Shown here: positions 19,011 to 28,612 of the stretch, in pieces
Numbering within the stretch: position 1 is the stretch's first letter
Layout: every line of letters starts with the position of its first letter
Origin: Corallococcus carmarthensis
GTDB taxonomy: Bacteria; Myxococcota; Myxococcia; Myxococcales; Myxococcaceae
NCBI RefSeq assembly: GCF_003611695.1
Contig: NZ_RAWE01000018.1
Span: 1-64,000, forward strand
DNA length: 64,000 nucleotides
Reading direction: 5' to 3'
The notes under the pieces: model-generated
Database searches by the model: none
What the model was told of the DNA's origin: nothing
What the model saw: the letters and a program-made list of their open reading frames with translations, nothing else
Made by a program: the position numbers and the translations under genes

Positions 19011-19041
19011 GGCGGGTGCATCGTTAACAGATGCACCCGCC
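19011..19041 (-). repeat. Perfect 12-bp inverted repeat abutting a start codon
   Basis: GGCGGGTGCATC (19011-19022) and GATGCACCCGCC (19030-19041) are perfect complements with a 7-nt loop gttaaca. The repeat ends one base before the DUF4326 ATG and lies 71 bp after the stop of the previous leftward gene. It could be a terminator for that gene, an operator, or a translational control hairpin. Confidence 0.6.
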
Positions 19042-19112
19042 GCATGCCGTGCGTGATGGCAGGGAAGGGGAGCGCTTCAGGAGTGCTCTCCGGCCCCGTC
19101 AGCAGGCAGGGG

Positions 19113-19502
19113 TCACCAGGGGTCGATGCCCTTCTTCTCGCTCGGCGTCTGCGTGTACGTGGACTTGAACACCGAGGCCGCGCCGTTGAGCCCCGAGCCG
19201 AGCGCCTCCACCGCGCCCTGCTTGAACTGGCCCTTGCTGAAGCTCACGAAGGCGTCGCGGCCGAAGTTCAGCGCCTCGCGCTGGTGCGCGTTGACCTCGC
19301 TGCGCTGGCCCTTCTCCACCTTGTTGACGTTGTCGATGACGCTGTTCTTGGAGCGGTCGGAGATGCCGAGGTTGTTCTTGTCGAGGATCTGGTTCACGCC
19401 GCTGACCGCGTGGCTGTAGTCGCTCGTCTTGCCCTGCGTCGTCGAATCAATCTGCTGGCGGGAGGGGTTCCGGAACGTGTGGCTGCTGGTGACCTTGAAC
19501 AT
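19113..19502 (-). CDS. Unknown 129-aa protein
   Basis: No family is recognised. The protein is polar and mostly helical: an Asn/Gln/Ser-rich N-terminus (SSHTFRNPSRQQIDSTTQGK), a central Lys/Asn/Asp segment, and a Gly/Ala/Phe-rich C-terminus. It has no signal peptide and no Cys. The codons are real: GAGGAAA precedes the ATG, and amino-acid use is unlike the Arg/Pro-rich shadow frames. It may be co-transcribed with DUF4326 downstream, with the 12-bp hairpin between them. Confidence 0.55.
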   Translation of the reverse strand: MFKVTSSHTFRNPSRQQIDSTTQGKTSDYSHAVSGVNQILDKNNLGISDRSKNSVIDNVNKVEKGQRSEVNAHQREALNFGRDAFVSFSKGQFKQGAVEALGSGLNGAASVFKSTYTQTPSEKKGIDPW

Positions 19503-19720
19503 GGTTTTCCTCGCTCAGGGCGGTGGGCCGTGGCCCCCGCCCGCGGTAGGTGCTGCGTTGAAATGATTGTCGGGGTATGTGGGCTGGAGTTTCCTGAAGA
19601 CTTTCATTGGCCCATGTATACGTCATTTGTCGTATGCCGGCCTTCACGGAGGCGGCCGGAGTGGCAAGGCCCGCCGGAAGGCGGCAACGTACGCGCCCGC
19701 CTCCTCCCACCCCCGCGGAC

Positions 19721-20986
19721 ATGATCGCCAACCTCCACGACGCCGACATTCCGAAGCCCGTGCTCGAAGTCATCACCCGCCTGCGCGAGCTGGGCCACCC
19801 CACCTACCTGGTGGGCGGCTGCGTGCGGGACATGGTCCGCAAGGTCCACCCCAAGGACTTCGATGTCGCCACCAGCGCGCTGCCGGAAGAGGTGCAGCGC
19901 GCCTTCCGCAAGGTCATCCCAACCGGCATCCAGCACGGCACCGTCACGGTCGTCACCGGGGGCAACCACGTGGAGGTGACGACGTTCCGTTCGGAAGGGG
20001 ACTACCTGGACGGACGGCGCCCCAGCTCCGTGTCCTTCGAGCGCGACATCGTGAAGGACCTGTCCCGGCGCGACTTCACCATCAACGCCATGGCGTACAA
20101 CCCGCTCGACCGCGAGCTGGTGGATCCGTTCGGCGGCCAGGTGGACCTGCCCGCGCAGCTGATCCGCTGCGTGGGTTCCGCGCTGGAGCGCTTCTCCGAG
20201 GACGGCCTGCGCCCCCTGCGCGCCGTGCGCTTCGCCGCCGTGCTGGGCTTCACCCTGGACCCCGCCACCCGCGACGCCATCCCCGCGACCCTGAGCGTGT
20301 TCCGCAAGGTCGCGCTGGAGCGCGTGCGCGAGGAGCTCCTCAAGCTGCTCCTGTCCCCCCGCGCGGAGACGGGGCTCCACCTGCTCGCGGACACGGGGCT
20401 GATGGAGGTCTTCCTTCCGGAGGTGGCTGGCGCGGACGCGGAGACAGCCCGGCTCGCCCGCGCCGCCGTGCAGGCCGCGCCGCTGGACGCGGATCTGCGC
20501 GTGGCCACGCTGCTCGCGGACATCGACACCGCGACGCAGGCGCGTGAGCTGTGCCTGCGCCTGAAGTTCCCCAACAAGTCCGCCGACCTCATCGGCCTGC
20601 TCGTCGAGCACGCGAAGCTGGAGACGCGCGTGGACGACACGGACCCCGCGCTGCGTCGGCTGCTCGCCCGTGTGGGACTTCCGAACCTGCCCGCGCTCAT
20701 CGCCGTGGCCCGGGCCCGCGTCCAGGTCCGCGCCCCGGAGCAGGTTCCCGCGCTGGAGGCGCTGGCCTCGCGGCTGGAGGCGCTGGCCGCCGCGAAGCCG
20801 CCCCTGTCCGCGAAGGAGCTGGCGCTCACCGGGGGCGACATCATGAAGGGGCTGGGCATCGGCCCCTCGCCGAAGGTGGGCGAGGCGACCCGGTACCTGG
20901 TGGAGACCGTGCTGGACGACCCTTCGCTCAACACCGCGGACGAGCTCCGCTCCCGGCTCACGGCCTGGGCGGCGCGCGGTTCATGA
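19721..20986 (+). CDS. CCA tRNA nucleotidyltransferase / poly(A) polymerase family
   Basis: This 421-aa class II nucleotidyltransferase has LVGGCVRDMV (G-G-x-V-R-D), the metal-binding DFDVATSA (D-x-D), the RRDFTINAMAYNP loop, and the RNA-binding neck RPLRAVRFAAVLGF. It adds nucleotides to RNA 3' ends; CCA addition and poly(A) synthesis cannot be told apart reliably from sequence alone. No HD phosphohydrolase domain is evident. The start is uncertain: I use the ATG at 19721 nearest the conserved core; frames from 19607 or 19634 add a basic, Pro-rich leader. It precedes mnmA, another tRNA gene, by 95 bp. Confidence 0.85.
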   Translation: MIANLHDADIPKPVLEVITRLRELGHPTYLVGGCVRDMVRKVHPKDFDVATSALPEEVQRAFRKVIPTGIQHGTVTVVTGGNHVEVTTFRSEGDYLDGRRPSSVSFERDIVKDLSRRDFTINAMAYNPLDRELVDPFGGQVDLPAQLIRCVGSALERFSEDGLRPLRAVRFAAVLGFTLDPATRDAIPATLSVFRKVALERVREELLKLLLSPRAETGLHLLADTGLMEVFLPEVAGADAETARLARAAVQAAPLDADLRVATLLADIDTATQARELCLRLKFPNKSADLIGLLVEHAKLETRVDDTDPALRRLLARVGLPNLPALIAVARARVQVRAPEQVPALEALASRLEALAAAKPPLSAKELALTGGDIMKGLGIGPSPKVGEATRYLVETVLDDPSLNTADELRSRLTAWAARGS

Positions 20987-21080
20987 AACGGGGGCCTTCT
21001 CCCGGCCGGAGGGCAGGGGAGGGGGCCTGGAGCGCCTCGGGCCGTGCGTCCCGGCCCGGGGGCGTGTAGGAAGGAGCCCC

Positions 21081-22127
21081 ATGCGAGTCGTCGTTGCCAT
21101 GAGCGGTGGGGTGGATTCCTCGGCCGCCGCCGCCCTGCTCAAGGAGCAGGGCCACGAGGTCATCGGCATCACCCTGCGCGTCTGGTCCTACGAGGGCGCC
21201 GCGAAGTGTGGAAGCTGCTGCAGTCCGGACGACATCGACGATGCCCGCGCGGTGGCCCAGACGCTGGGCATCCCGTTCTACGTGGCCAACGCCGAGGAGA
21301 TCTTCCAGGACCGCGTCGTCAACCCGTTCGTCCAGTCGTACCTGGGCGGCAAGACGCCCATCCCGTGCGTGAGCTGCAACAAGGACGTGAAGTTCAACTT
21401 CCTCCTCAAGCGCGCCCGCGCCCTGGGCGCCCGGCTCGCCACCGGCCACTACGCCCAGGTGGAGGAGGTGGACGGCCGCTTCCACCTGCGCCGCGCCGTG
21501 GATGCCGCCAAGGACCAGAGCTACTTCCTCTTCACGCTGGGCCAGGAGGAGCTGAGGGACGTCCTCTTCCCGGTGGGCCACCTCACCAAGGCGGAGGTCC
21601 GCGCCGTCGCCGAGCGCCACCAGCTGCCCACCACCCACAAGCCGGAGAGCATGGAGATCTGCTTCGTGCCGGACGGCGACTACGCCGGGTTCGTGGAGAA
21701 GGTCGCCGGCCCCCAGCCCTCCGGTGAGGTCGTGGATCCGGACGGCAAGGTGCTGGGCACGCACAACGGCATCCACCGCTTCACCGTGGGGCAGCGCAAG
21801 GGGCTCAACCTGGGTGGTGGCGAGGTGCGCTACGTGCAGCGCCTGGAGCCGGAGACGAACCGCGTCGTCGTGGGCCCCGCGGAGGGCACCGGCCGCGCGC
21901 AGTTCGGCCTGCTCCAGCCTCACTGGGTGGACGGGCCGCCTCCGCCCGAACAGGCGGTGGAGGTCCGCATCCGTCACCGCCATGCGGGCGCCGCGGGACG
22001 GATCCACATCTCGCAGCACGGGCTCGTGTCCGTGAAGCTGGATGAGCCCGCGCGCGCCGTCACGCCGGGCCAGGCCGCGGTGGTCTACGACCGGGATCGC
22101 GTGCTCGGCGGTGGGTGGATCGTCTGA
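21081..22127 (+). CDS. mnmA: tRNA-specific 2-thiouridylase MnmA
   Basis: This 348-aa enzyme activates U34 of Lys/Glu/Gln tRNAs with ATP and inserts sulfur. The PP-loop SGGVDSS is at residues 8-14. The catalytic Cys pair lies in IPCVSCNKDVKF (the Cys is followed by the family motif CNK) and SMEICF (Cys194). Length and order are standard. AAGGAG upstream supports the ATG. Confidence 0.95.
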   Translation: MRVVVAMSGGVDSSAAAALLKEQGHEVIGITLRVWSYEGAAKCGSCCSPDDIDDARAVAQTLGIPFYVANAEEIFQDRVVNPFVQSYLGGKTPIPCVSCNKDVKFNFLLKRARALGARLATGHYAQVEEVDGRFHLRRAVDAAKDQSYFLFTLGQEELRDVLFPVGHLTKAEVRAVAERHQLPTTHKPESMEICFVPDGDYAGFVEKVAGPQPSGEVVDPDGKVLGTHNGIHRFTVGQRKGLNLGGGEVRYVQRLEPETNRVVVGPAEGTGRAQFGLLQPHWVDGPPPPEQAVEVRIRHRHAGAAGRIHISQHGLVSVKLDEPARAVTPGQAAVVYDRDRVLGGGWIV

Positions 22128-22241
22128 TCCCACCCGGCGCGTCGTGCGTCCTGTGCCGGAGCCGTCGCCAGCGCATCGCCGGAGCCGCTGGGGCCTGACT
22201 TTGGGCCTCGCGCGCGTCGGTGTTCCGCTGCCTCCGTGAAT

Positions 22242-22270
22242 TTGACCCGCCTGGGGGTGGGGCGTAGCTT
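22242..22270 (+). promoter_or_regulatory. Putative promoter of the SPOR gene
   Basis: TTGACC (22242-22247) and TAGCTT (22265-22270) are separated by 17 nt. The -35 is strong and the -10 weak. A TGGGGC-N5-TTGC string (22259-22273) overlaps it and resembles a poor sigma-54 site. Confidence 0.4.
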
Positions 22271-22332
22271 GCGCGCACGCTGTCGCTACAGGCCGTTACA
22301 CAGCCTGAGCGCGCGACGAGGTTTGCCCCGCC

Positions 22333-23292
22333 ATGCGTGACGCCCACCGGATGAAGGAGAAGTTCGACGTCTCGTTGGACAACCGGCAGATCGTCAGCCT
22401 TTTGATCGCCGGCATCGTCGTGATGGGCGCCGTGTTCGTGCTGGGCGTGGTGGTGGGCAAGAAGCTCTCCGGCGACGCGCAGACCGCCGCCGCGCCGGAC
22501 CTGCTCTCCGCGCTGGACGCCAACGCGCAGGTCCTCAACGACGCGCGCCAGGAGCCGCCGCTCACCTTCCCGGACGAGCTCACCCGCAAGACGGGCGCGG
22601 AGCCCCTGCCGTCGCTGCCCAAGCCCGCCGCGAAGCCGGAGGCCCCCAAGGCCACCGCCGCCGCGAAGCCCGAGGTGAAGCCGGAGACGAAGCCCGCGGA
22701 GTCCGCCAAGGTCGCCGCGAAGCCCGCCGCCCTGGCCCCCACGCCGGACCCCGACACGGGCGAGCTGCCCGCGATGGACGCCGCCGAGGAGGACGCCATC
22801 GCCAACGGCAAGCCCGTCGCGAAGCCCGAGCCCGTGAAGCCGGAGCCGAAGCCCGCCGAGCCCGCCAAGGTCGCCGCCGCGAAGCCCGAGCCCGTGAAGC
22901 CGGAGCCCGCCAAGGTGGAGCCGGTGAAGGGAAAGGTGGAGGAGACGCCGGTCGCCACCCGCACCGCCGTGCGTGACGGGGGCATGAAGGAGGCCATCGC
23001 CCGGGCCCAGGCGCTGCCCGCGGAGCCGCCGCGTCCGTCCGAGGCCGTGAAGGGTGGGGCGTTCACGCTCCAGCTCTCTGCCTTCCAGAGCCGCCAGGAC
23101 GCCGACCGTTTCGCCGCGCGGTTGCGCGATAAGGGCTATGCCCCCTATATCCTGTCGGCGGAGGTGCCCGGAAAGGGCACCTGGTACCGCGTCCGGATGG
23201 GCAGCTTCGCCAGCAAGGAAGCCGCGGGCCGGTACCTGACGGACTTCAAGCGCGAGACCCAGCTCGACGCGTACGTGGCCGGCACGAACTAG
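22333..23292 (+). CDS. SPOR domain membrane protein
   Basis: This 319-aa bitopic protein has a short cytoplasmic N-terminus, one TM helix (about 20-42, VSLLIAGIVVMGAVFVLGVV), a long Lys/Pro/Ala/Glu linker (about 90-230) of repeated 'KPEPVKPEP' type, and a C-terminal SPOR domain (about 245-318: GAFTLQLSAFQSRQDADRFA). SPOR domains bind denuded peptidoglycan glycans at the septum, so it probably acts in division or envelope maintenance, as FtsN does. The repetitive linker spans the periplasm. Confidence 0.85.
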   Translation: MRDAHRMKEKFDVSLDNRQIVSLLIAGIVVMGAVFVLGVVVGKKLSGDAQTAAAPDLLSALDANAQVLNDARQEPPLTFPDELTRKTGAEPLPSLPKPAAKPEAPKATAAAKPEVKPETKPAESAKVAAKPAALAPTPDPDTGELPAMDAAEEDAIANGKPVAKPEPVKPEPKPAEPAKVAAAKPEPVKPEPAKVEPVKGKVEETPVATRTAVRDGGMKEAIARAQALPAEPPRPSEAVKGGAFTLQLSAFQSRQDADRFAARLRDKGYAPYILSAEVPGKGTWYRVRMGSFASKEAAGRYLTDFKRETQLDAYVAGTN

Positions 23293-23319
23293 CGCTGGGC
23301 AAGGAAGAGACGAAGCAAC

Positions 23320-23682
23320 ATGACGACGACGAAGCGGGTGGAGAAGCCCTGGGGTCACGAGCTCATCTGGGCGCACACGGAGCGCTACGTGGGAAAGCTC
23401 CTGCACGTGAAGCAGGGCCACAAGCTGAGCCTCCAGTTCCACAACCGCAAGGACGAGACCATCCACGTCCAGAGCGGCAAGCTCCTCTTCGTCGTGGACG
23501 AGGGCCAGGGTCTCATCGAGAAGGAGATGAACCCCGGTGAGAGCTACCACATCAAGCCGCTGACCAAGCACCGCATGGTCGCCATCACCGACTGCGACAT
23601 CCTCGAGGTCAGCACCCCCGAGCTGGATGACGTGGTCCGCCTGGAAGACTCCTACGGGCGCACGGGCACCAGCACCCCGTAG
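23320..23682 (+). CDS. Cupin protein, mannose-6-phosphate isomerase-like
   Basis: This 120-aa single cupin has VEKPWGHELIWAHTERY at the start, LSLQFHNRKDETIHVQSG (metal-ligand motif 1) and GESYHIKPLTKHRM (motif 2). It corresponds to the C-terminal cupin of type II phosphomannose isomerase/GMP proteins, here free-standing. It probably acts on a phosphosugar, but the reaction is not proven. It follows the SPOR gene by 27 bp and is likely co-transcribed. A GC-rich hairpin lies just downstream. Confidence 0.8.
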   Translation: MTTTKRVEKPWGHELIWAHTERYVGKLLHVKQGHKLSLQFHNRKDETIHVQSGKLLFVVDEGQGLIEKEMNPGESYHIKPLTKHRMVAITDCDILEVSTPELDDVVRLEDSYGRTGTSTP

Positions 23683-23741
23683 TCTTGAGCCGTACCGCCC
23701 GCTGGCGCGCCCCGAAGGTGCGCCGGCGCGGGCTCCCGGCG

Positions 23742-24341
23742 TCACTCCTTGGGCTTCGCCGCCGGGTTCGGATTGCGGGTCCACTGGTCCACGGTGCCGT
23801 CGCCGTCCAGGTCCTCGCCAATGCGGTCCACCTGGCCGTTCTCCCAGTACTCCCAGTAGTCCACCCGGCCGTCGTGGTTCGCGTCGCGCTCCTTCCGCAC
23901 GAGCGTGTCGTTCTCGTAGTAGAGCCACGAGTCCGCCTTGCCATCGCCGTCCAGGTCGCGCTCGCCCTTCGTGCGCTTGCCTTCCGCGTAGTGGTACGTG
24001 GCGTCCACCTTGCCGTCGTAGTCCAGGTCCATCACCTCGCGGACCTTCGCGCCCTGCGGATCCAGGTACTGGGTGACGTCCACGCGGCCGTCCCAGTTCA
24101 GATCCAGCTCCTTGCGCACCAGCACGTCCTTCAGCCGGTACTCCCAGACGTCCGTGCGTCCGTCGCCGTTCGCGTCCAGCTCCGTGACGGTCTCCCCGGG
24201 GTCCTGCTTCCCCCGGATGGCCTCCGCCTCCGGACCCTTGCGCACCGCGTCAGGGGTCTCCGCCGCCTTCTTGGAGGCGCAACCGGAGAGCACGCCTGCT
24301 GCAAGGAAGCCCAGGAAAATCAAACGGTTGCTAGAAGCCAA
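23742..24341 (-). CDS. Lipoprotein of six D-x-D-x-DG calcium-binding-like repeats
   Basis: This 199-aa lipoprotein (signal FLAAGVLSGC) consists almost wholly of six units of about 20-23 residues with the pattern D-x-N/D-x-DG-K/R-x-D followed by an aromatic pair, for example LDANGDGRTDVWEY, MDLDYDGKVDATYHY and RDANHDGRVDYWEYW. This resembles EF-hand or thrombospondin-3 calcium loops. It uses a TTG start at 24341: GGGAGG lies 4 nt upstream and the signal peptide follows at once, whereas the ATG 45 nt earlier has no ribosome site. It is divergent from the RHH gene. Its function is unknown; a calcium-stabilised surface rod is inference. Confidence 0.75.
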   Translation of the reverse strand: MASSNRLIFLGFLAAGVLSGCASKKAAETPDAVRKGPEAEAIRGKQDPGETVTELDANGDGRTDVWEYRLKDVLVRKELDLNWDGRVDVTQYLDPQGAKVREVMDLDYDGKVDATYHYAEGKRTKGERDLDGDGKADSWLYYENDTLVRKERDANHDGRVDYWEYWENGQVDRIGEDLDGDGTVDQWTRNPNPAAKPKE

Positions 24342-24415
24342 GGTGCCTCCCAAGCAGGTGGGGCGCCCTATTCGCGCCGCTTCCACTCCGTGCTTTCGCA
24401 GGCCACGTCATTCCA

Positions 24416-24421
24416 TATATT
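24416..24421 (+). promoter_or_regulatory. AT-rich -10 element of the RHH gene
   Basis: TATATT stands out in an otherwise GC-rich 93-bp divergent spacer. A start 7 nt downstream would fall about 7-8 nt before the ATG at 24435, with no Shine-Dalgarno between them, implying a nearly leaderless mRNA. The -35 is poor (CTTTCG). Confidence 0.4.
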
Positions 24422-24434
24422 TTCACGTATCGCC

Positions 24435-24617
24435 ATGGCCCGAAAGAAAGTCAGCACCACCATCTACATCACTCCGGAGCAGAACGAACTGCTCAAGGCG
24501 CTGAACCAGAAGACGAAGGTGCCCGTGGCCGAATACATCCGGCAGGGCATCGACCTGGTGCTGGAGAAGTACAAAGCGCAGCTGCCGGGCCAGGCAACCT
24601 TCGACGAACTCTCCTGA
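24435..24617 (+). CDS. Ribbon-helix-helix DNA-binding protein
   Basis: This 60-aa protein is one RHH fold: strand KVSTTIYIT, helix A PEQNELLKALNQKTK, turn VPVAEY, helix B IRQGIDLVLEKYKAQ. It should dimerise and bind DNA through the Thr/Ile strand. No toxin gene is adjacent; the next gene, 15 bp on, is a UDP-sugar enzyme, so an antitoxin role is unlikely. It may control its own gene and the sugar-nucleotide genes downstream. Confidence 0.8.
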   Translation: MARKKVSTTIYITPEQNELLKALNQKTKVPVAEYIRQGIDLVLEKYKAQLPGQATFDELS

Positions 24618-24632
24618 CGAACGAGGCGTGAC

Positions 24633-25601
<969 letters not shown>

Positions 25602-25674
25602 GTTGGCCGCGCGCGAGTGAGCGCGAGGTTGACGGCCCGGCCCCTCTCTGGCGGCCGGGCTTGGGGAGAACGGC

Positions 25675-26619
25675 GTGAAAGTCCTGGTAACGGGCGGCGC
25701 GGGCTTCATCGGCTCGCACGTGTGTGACGAGTTCCTGCGCAATGGCCACGAGGTCATCGCGCTGGACAACCTGTCGAGCGGCAAGAAGGAGAACCTGGAT
25801 CCGCGCGTGCGGCTGGCCGTGCACGACATCCGGAGCCCCGAGGCCGCGGAGCTCATCCGCACCGAGAAGCCCCAGGTGCTCTGTCACCTGGCCGCCCAGA
25901 TGGACGTGCGCCGCAGCGTGGAGGACCCGGGCTTCGACGCGGACGTGAACATCCGCGGCATGACGAACCTGCTGGAGGCCGCGCGCCAGTCCGGCGTGAA
26001 GAAGGTCATCTTCAGCTCCACCGGCGGTGCCATCTACGGCGAGCAGGACTACTTCCCCGCCCGCGAGGATCACCCCACGCGGCCGGTGTCGCCCTACGGC
26101 GTCTCCAAGGCGGCCGGCGAGCTGTACCTGGGCTACTACCGGGCGCAGTACGGCCTGCCGTACGTCGCCCTGCGGTACGCCAACGTGTACGGCCCGCGGC
26201 AGAATCCGCACGGCGAGGCGGGCGTGGTGGCCATCTTCTGCCAGCGCACCATCGCGGGGCAGGGCTGCACCATCTTCGGCGAGGGCAAGCAGACGCGTGA
26301 CTTCGTCTTCGGTCCGGACGTGGCCCGCGCCAACTACCTGGCCTTCCAGAGCGACTACGTGGGCGCCGCGAACATCGGCACCGGCGTGGAGACGGACATC
26401 AACCGCCTCTACGAGCTCATCGCGCAGGCGGGCGGCAGCTCGCTGAAGGCCGCGCACGCGCCGGGCAAGCCGGGCGAGCAGATGCGCTCGTGCATCGACG
26501 CGGCCCACGCGAAGAAGGTGCTGGGCTGGGAGCCGTCCGTGCAGCTGGCGGATGGCCTGCGCCACACGATCGAGTTCTTCCGCGAGAAGGCCGTGGGTCC
26601 CACGCGGGCCCGGGGCTAG
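25675..26619 (+). CDS. NAD-dependent epimerase, UDP-glucose 4-epimerase-like
   Basis: This 314-aa extended SDR has [11 protein letters not shown], the catalytic SSTGGAIYG ... YGVSK motif, and [16 protein letters not shown] typical of the short GalE-like/WbpP group. It probably supplies a UDP-hexose for surface polysaccharide or O-antigen. GTG start with GGGGAG upstream. Its pairing with the decarboxylase suggests a small sugar-nucleotide unit; the glycosyltransferases must lie elsewhere. Confidence 0.85.
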   Translation: MKVLVTGGAGFIGSHVCDEFLRNGHEVIALDNLSSGKKENLDPRVRLAVHDIRSPEAAELIRTEKPQVLCHLAAQMDVRRSVEDPGFDADVNIRGMTNLLEAARQSGVKKVIFSSTGGAIYGEQDYFPAREDHPTRPVSPYGVSKAAGELYLGYYRAQYGLPYVALRYANVYGPRQNPHGEAGVVAIFCQRTIAGQGCTIFGEGKQTRDFVFGPDVARANYLAFQSDYVGAANIGTGVETDINRLYELIAQAGGSSLKAAHAPGKPGEQMRSCIDAAHAKKVLGWEPSVQLADGLRHTIEFFREKAVGPTRARG

Positions 26620-26668
26620 GCCTCTTCGCGGTCCGCTCCCCGGTCTGGATGCCGGGGGGGACGCCGGA

Positions 26669-26690
26669 GCAATACCGGGGCAATACCGGG
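26669..26690 (+). repeat. Tandem 11-bp direct repeat before lepA
   Basis: GCAATACCGGG occurs twice back to back, about one helical turn apart, 105 bp before the lepA start. The phasing suits two protein subunits bound on one DNA face. The role is unknown. Confidence 0.5.
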
Positions 26691-26795
26691 CGTCAGGCGG
26701 GTGGAGTGCCCGGCGGGCGGGTGTGCGCCGGTCGTGGATTTTCGGGCGGTTCGGTGTTACCTACGCCCGCTTCGCGACCGACGAGCGCCCTGAAC

Positions 26796-28607
26796 ATGCC
26801 GGCTGAAAACGCGCACATCCGCAACTTCTGTATCATCGCCCACATCGACCATGGAAAGTCGACGCTGGCCGACCGCCTCCTGGAGAAGACAGGCACGCTG
26901 ACCAAGCGTGAGGCGCAGGCCCAGTTCCTCGACAACATGGACATCGAGCGAGAGCGGGGCATCACCATCAAGGCCCAGTCCGTGCGGATGACGTACACCG
27001 CGAAGGACGGCCAGAACTACGTCCTCAACCTCATCGACACACCGGGGCACGTGGACTTCGCCTACGAGGTGAGCCGCAGCCTCGCCGCGTGCGAGGGCGC
27101 GCTGCTCGTCGTGGACGCGACCCAGGGCGTGGAGGCGCAGACGCTCGCCAACGTCTACATGGCGTTGGACCACGACCTGGAGATCATCCCGGTCATCAAC
27201 AAGATCGACCTGCCCAGCGCGGACGTGGAGCGCACGCGCGGGGAGATTGAAGACGTCATCGGCATCGACGCGTCCATCGCGGTGCCGGCCTCCGCGAAGG
27301 AGGGCATCGGCATCCACGACATCCTGGAGTCGGTGGTGAAGCGCGTGCCGCCGCCCACGGGCGATCCGTCCGGGCCGCTCAAGGCGCTCATCTTCGACTC
27401 CTGGTACGACAACTACCGGGGCGTGGTGACGCTGGTGCGCGTGCTGGAAGGCACGCTGAAGCTCAAGCAGAAGATCAAGATGTTCAGCAACAACAAGGTC
27501 TTCGAGGTGCAGGAGCTGGGCGTGTTCAGCCCGTTCTCGCGCCCGGTGCAGCAGCTCATGGCGGGCGAGGTGGGTGTCCTCGTCGCGAACGTGAAGGAGC
27601 TGCAGGACGCGAAGGTCGGCGACACCGTCACGGAGGAGGCGCGGCCCACCGACCAGCCCTTCCCGGGCTTCAAGGAAGTCAAGCCGATGGTGTTCTCCGG
27701 CATCTTCCCGGTGGACTCGTCCGACTACGAGAACCTGCGCGACGCGCTGGCGAAGCTCACGCTCAACGACTCCGCCTTCACCTACGAGCCGGAGTCGTCC
27801 ACGGCGCTAGGGTTCGGCTTCCGCTGCGGCTACCTGGGCCTGCTCCACATGGAGATCGTCCAGGAGCGGCTGGAGCGCGAGTACAACCTCAACCTCATCA
27901 CCACGGCCCCGTCGGTGGTCTACCGCATCACCACCACCAAGGATGAGGTGATGCTGGTGGACAACCCGGCGAAGCTGCCGCCCACGCAGAACATCACCAA
28001 GTTCGAGGAGCCCATCCTCACCTGTCACATCCACGTGCCCAACGAGCACCTGGGCGCCATCCTGAAGCTGTGCCAGGACCGGCGTGGCGTGCAGAAGGAC
28101 ATGAAGTACCTGGGCTCCAGCGGCACGCGCGTGCAGGTCACGTACGAGATGCCCATGGCGGAAGTGGTGTTCGACTTCTTCGACCGGCTCAAGAGCGTGT
28201 CGCGCGGCTACGCGAGCCTGGACTACGAGCTGTCCGCCTACGCGGAAGCGGACCTGGCCAAGCTGGACATCCTCATCAACGGGGAGCCGGTGGACGCGCT
28301 GTCCGTCATCGTGCACCGCGAGCGCGCGTACCTGCGCGGCCGCGAGGTCTGCGAGAAGCTCAAGGAAGTGATTCCCAAGCAGATGTACGAGGTGGCCATC
28401 CAGGCCGCCATCGGCGCGAAGATCATCTCCCGCGAGACGATCTCCGCCATGCGCAAGAACGTCCTTGCCAAGTGCTACGGCGGCGACATCAGCCGCAAGC
28501 GCAAGCTCCTGGAGAAGCAGAAGGAGGGCAAGAAGCGCATGAAGCAGGTGGGCACGGTGGAGATTCCGCAGGAAGCCTTCCTCGCGGTCCTCAAGACGGA
28601 GCAGTAA
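26796..28607 (+). CDS. lepA: Elongation factor 4 (LepA)
   Basis: This 603-aa translational GTPase has G1 AHIDHGKST, the G2 region RERGIT, G3 DTPGH, G4 NKID, and the LepA-specific C-terminal domain ending in [20 protein letters not shown]. It back-translocates stalled ribosomes and aids ribosome assembly. The ATG at 26796 gives the usual length. lepB follows after 5 bp, the same lepA-lepB order as in many proteobacteria. Confidence 0.97.
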   Translation: MPAENAHIRNFCIIAHIDHGKSTLADRLLEKTGTLTKREAQAQFLDNMDIERERGITIKAQSVRMTYTAKDGQNYVLNLIDTPGHVDFAYEVSRSLAACEGALLVVDATQGVEAQTLANVYMALDHDLEIIPVINKIDLPSADVERTRGEIEDVIGIDASIAVPASAKEGIGIHDILESVVKRVPPPTGDPSGPLKALIFDSWYDNYRGVVTLVRVLEGTLKLKQKIKMFSNNKVFEVQELGVFSPFSRPVQQLMAGEVGVLVANVKELQDAKVGDTVTEEARPTDQPFPGFKEVKPMVFSGIFPVDSSDYENLRDALAKLTLNDSAFTYEPESSTALGFGFRCGYLGLLHMEIVQERLEREYNLNLITTAPSVVYRITTTKDEVMLVDNPAKLPPTQNITKFEEPILTCHIHVPNEHLGAILKLCQDRRGVQKDMKYLGSSGTRVQVTYEMPMAEVVFDFFDRLKSVSRGYASLDYELSAYAEADLAKLDILINGEPVDALSVIVHRERAYLRGREVCEKLKEVIPKQMYEVAIQAAIGAKIISRETISAMRKNVLAKCYGGDISRKRKLLEKQKEGKKRMKQVGTVEIPQEAFLAVLKTEQ

Positions 28608-28612
28608 GCCCT

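Noticed and set aside
19618-19635. ATACG...CGTAT dyad upstream of the CCA/poly(A) enzyme gene
   Set aside because: Only the outer 5 bp are complementary and the centre is not symmetric, so the evidence is too weak for an operator call.
22259-22273. Second sigma-54 site (TGGGGC-N5-TTGC) before the SPOR gene
   Set aside because: It misses the CA of the -24 box and overlaps a better sigma-70-like pair (TTGACC-17-TAGCTT).
22060-23928. 622-codon - strand frame across the SPOR and cupin genes
   Set aside because: Composition (runs of Gly-Leu-Arg-Leu-His) mirrors the KPEP repeats of the SPOR linker. No start signal or domain.
24435-24617. RHH protein as antitoxin of a toxin-antitoxin pair
   Set aside because: No toxin-sized gene is adjacent; the neighbours are a lipoprotein and a sugar-nucleotide enzyme.
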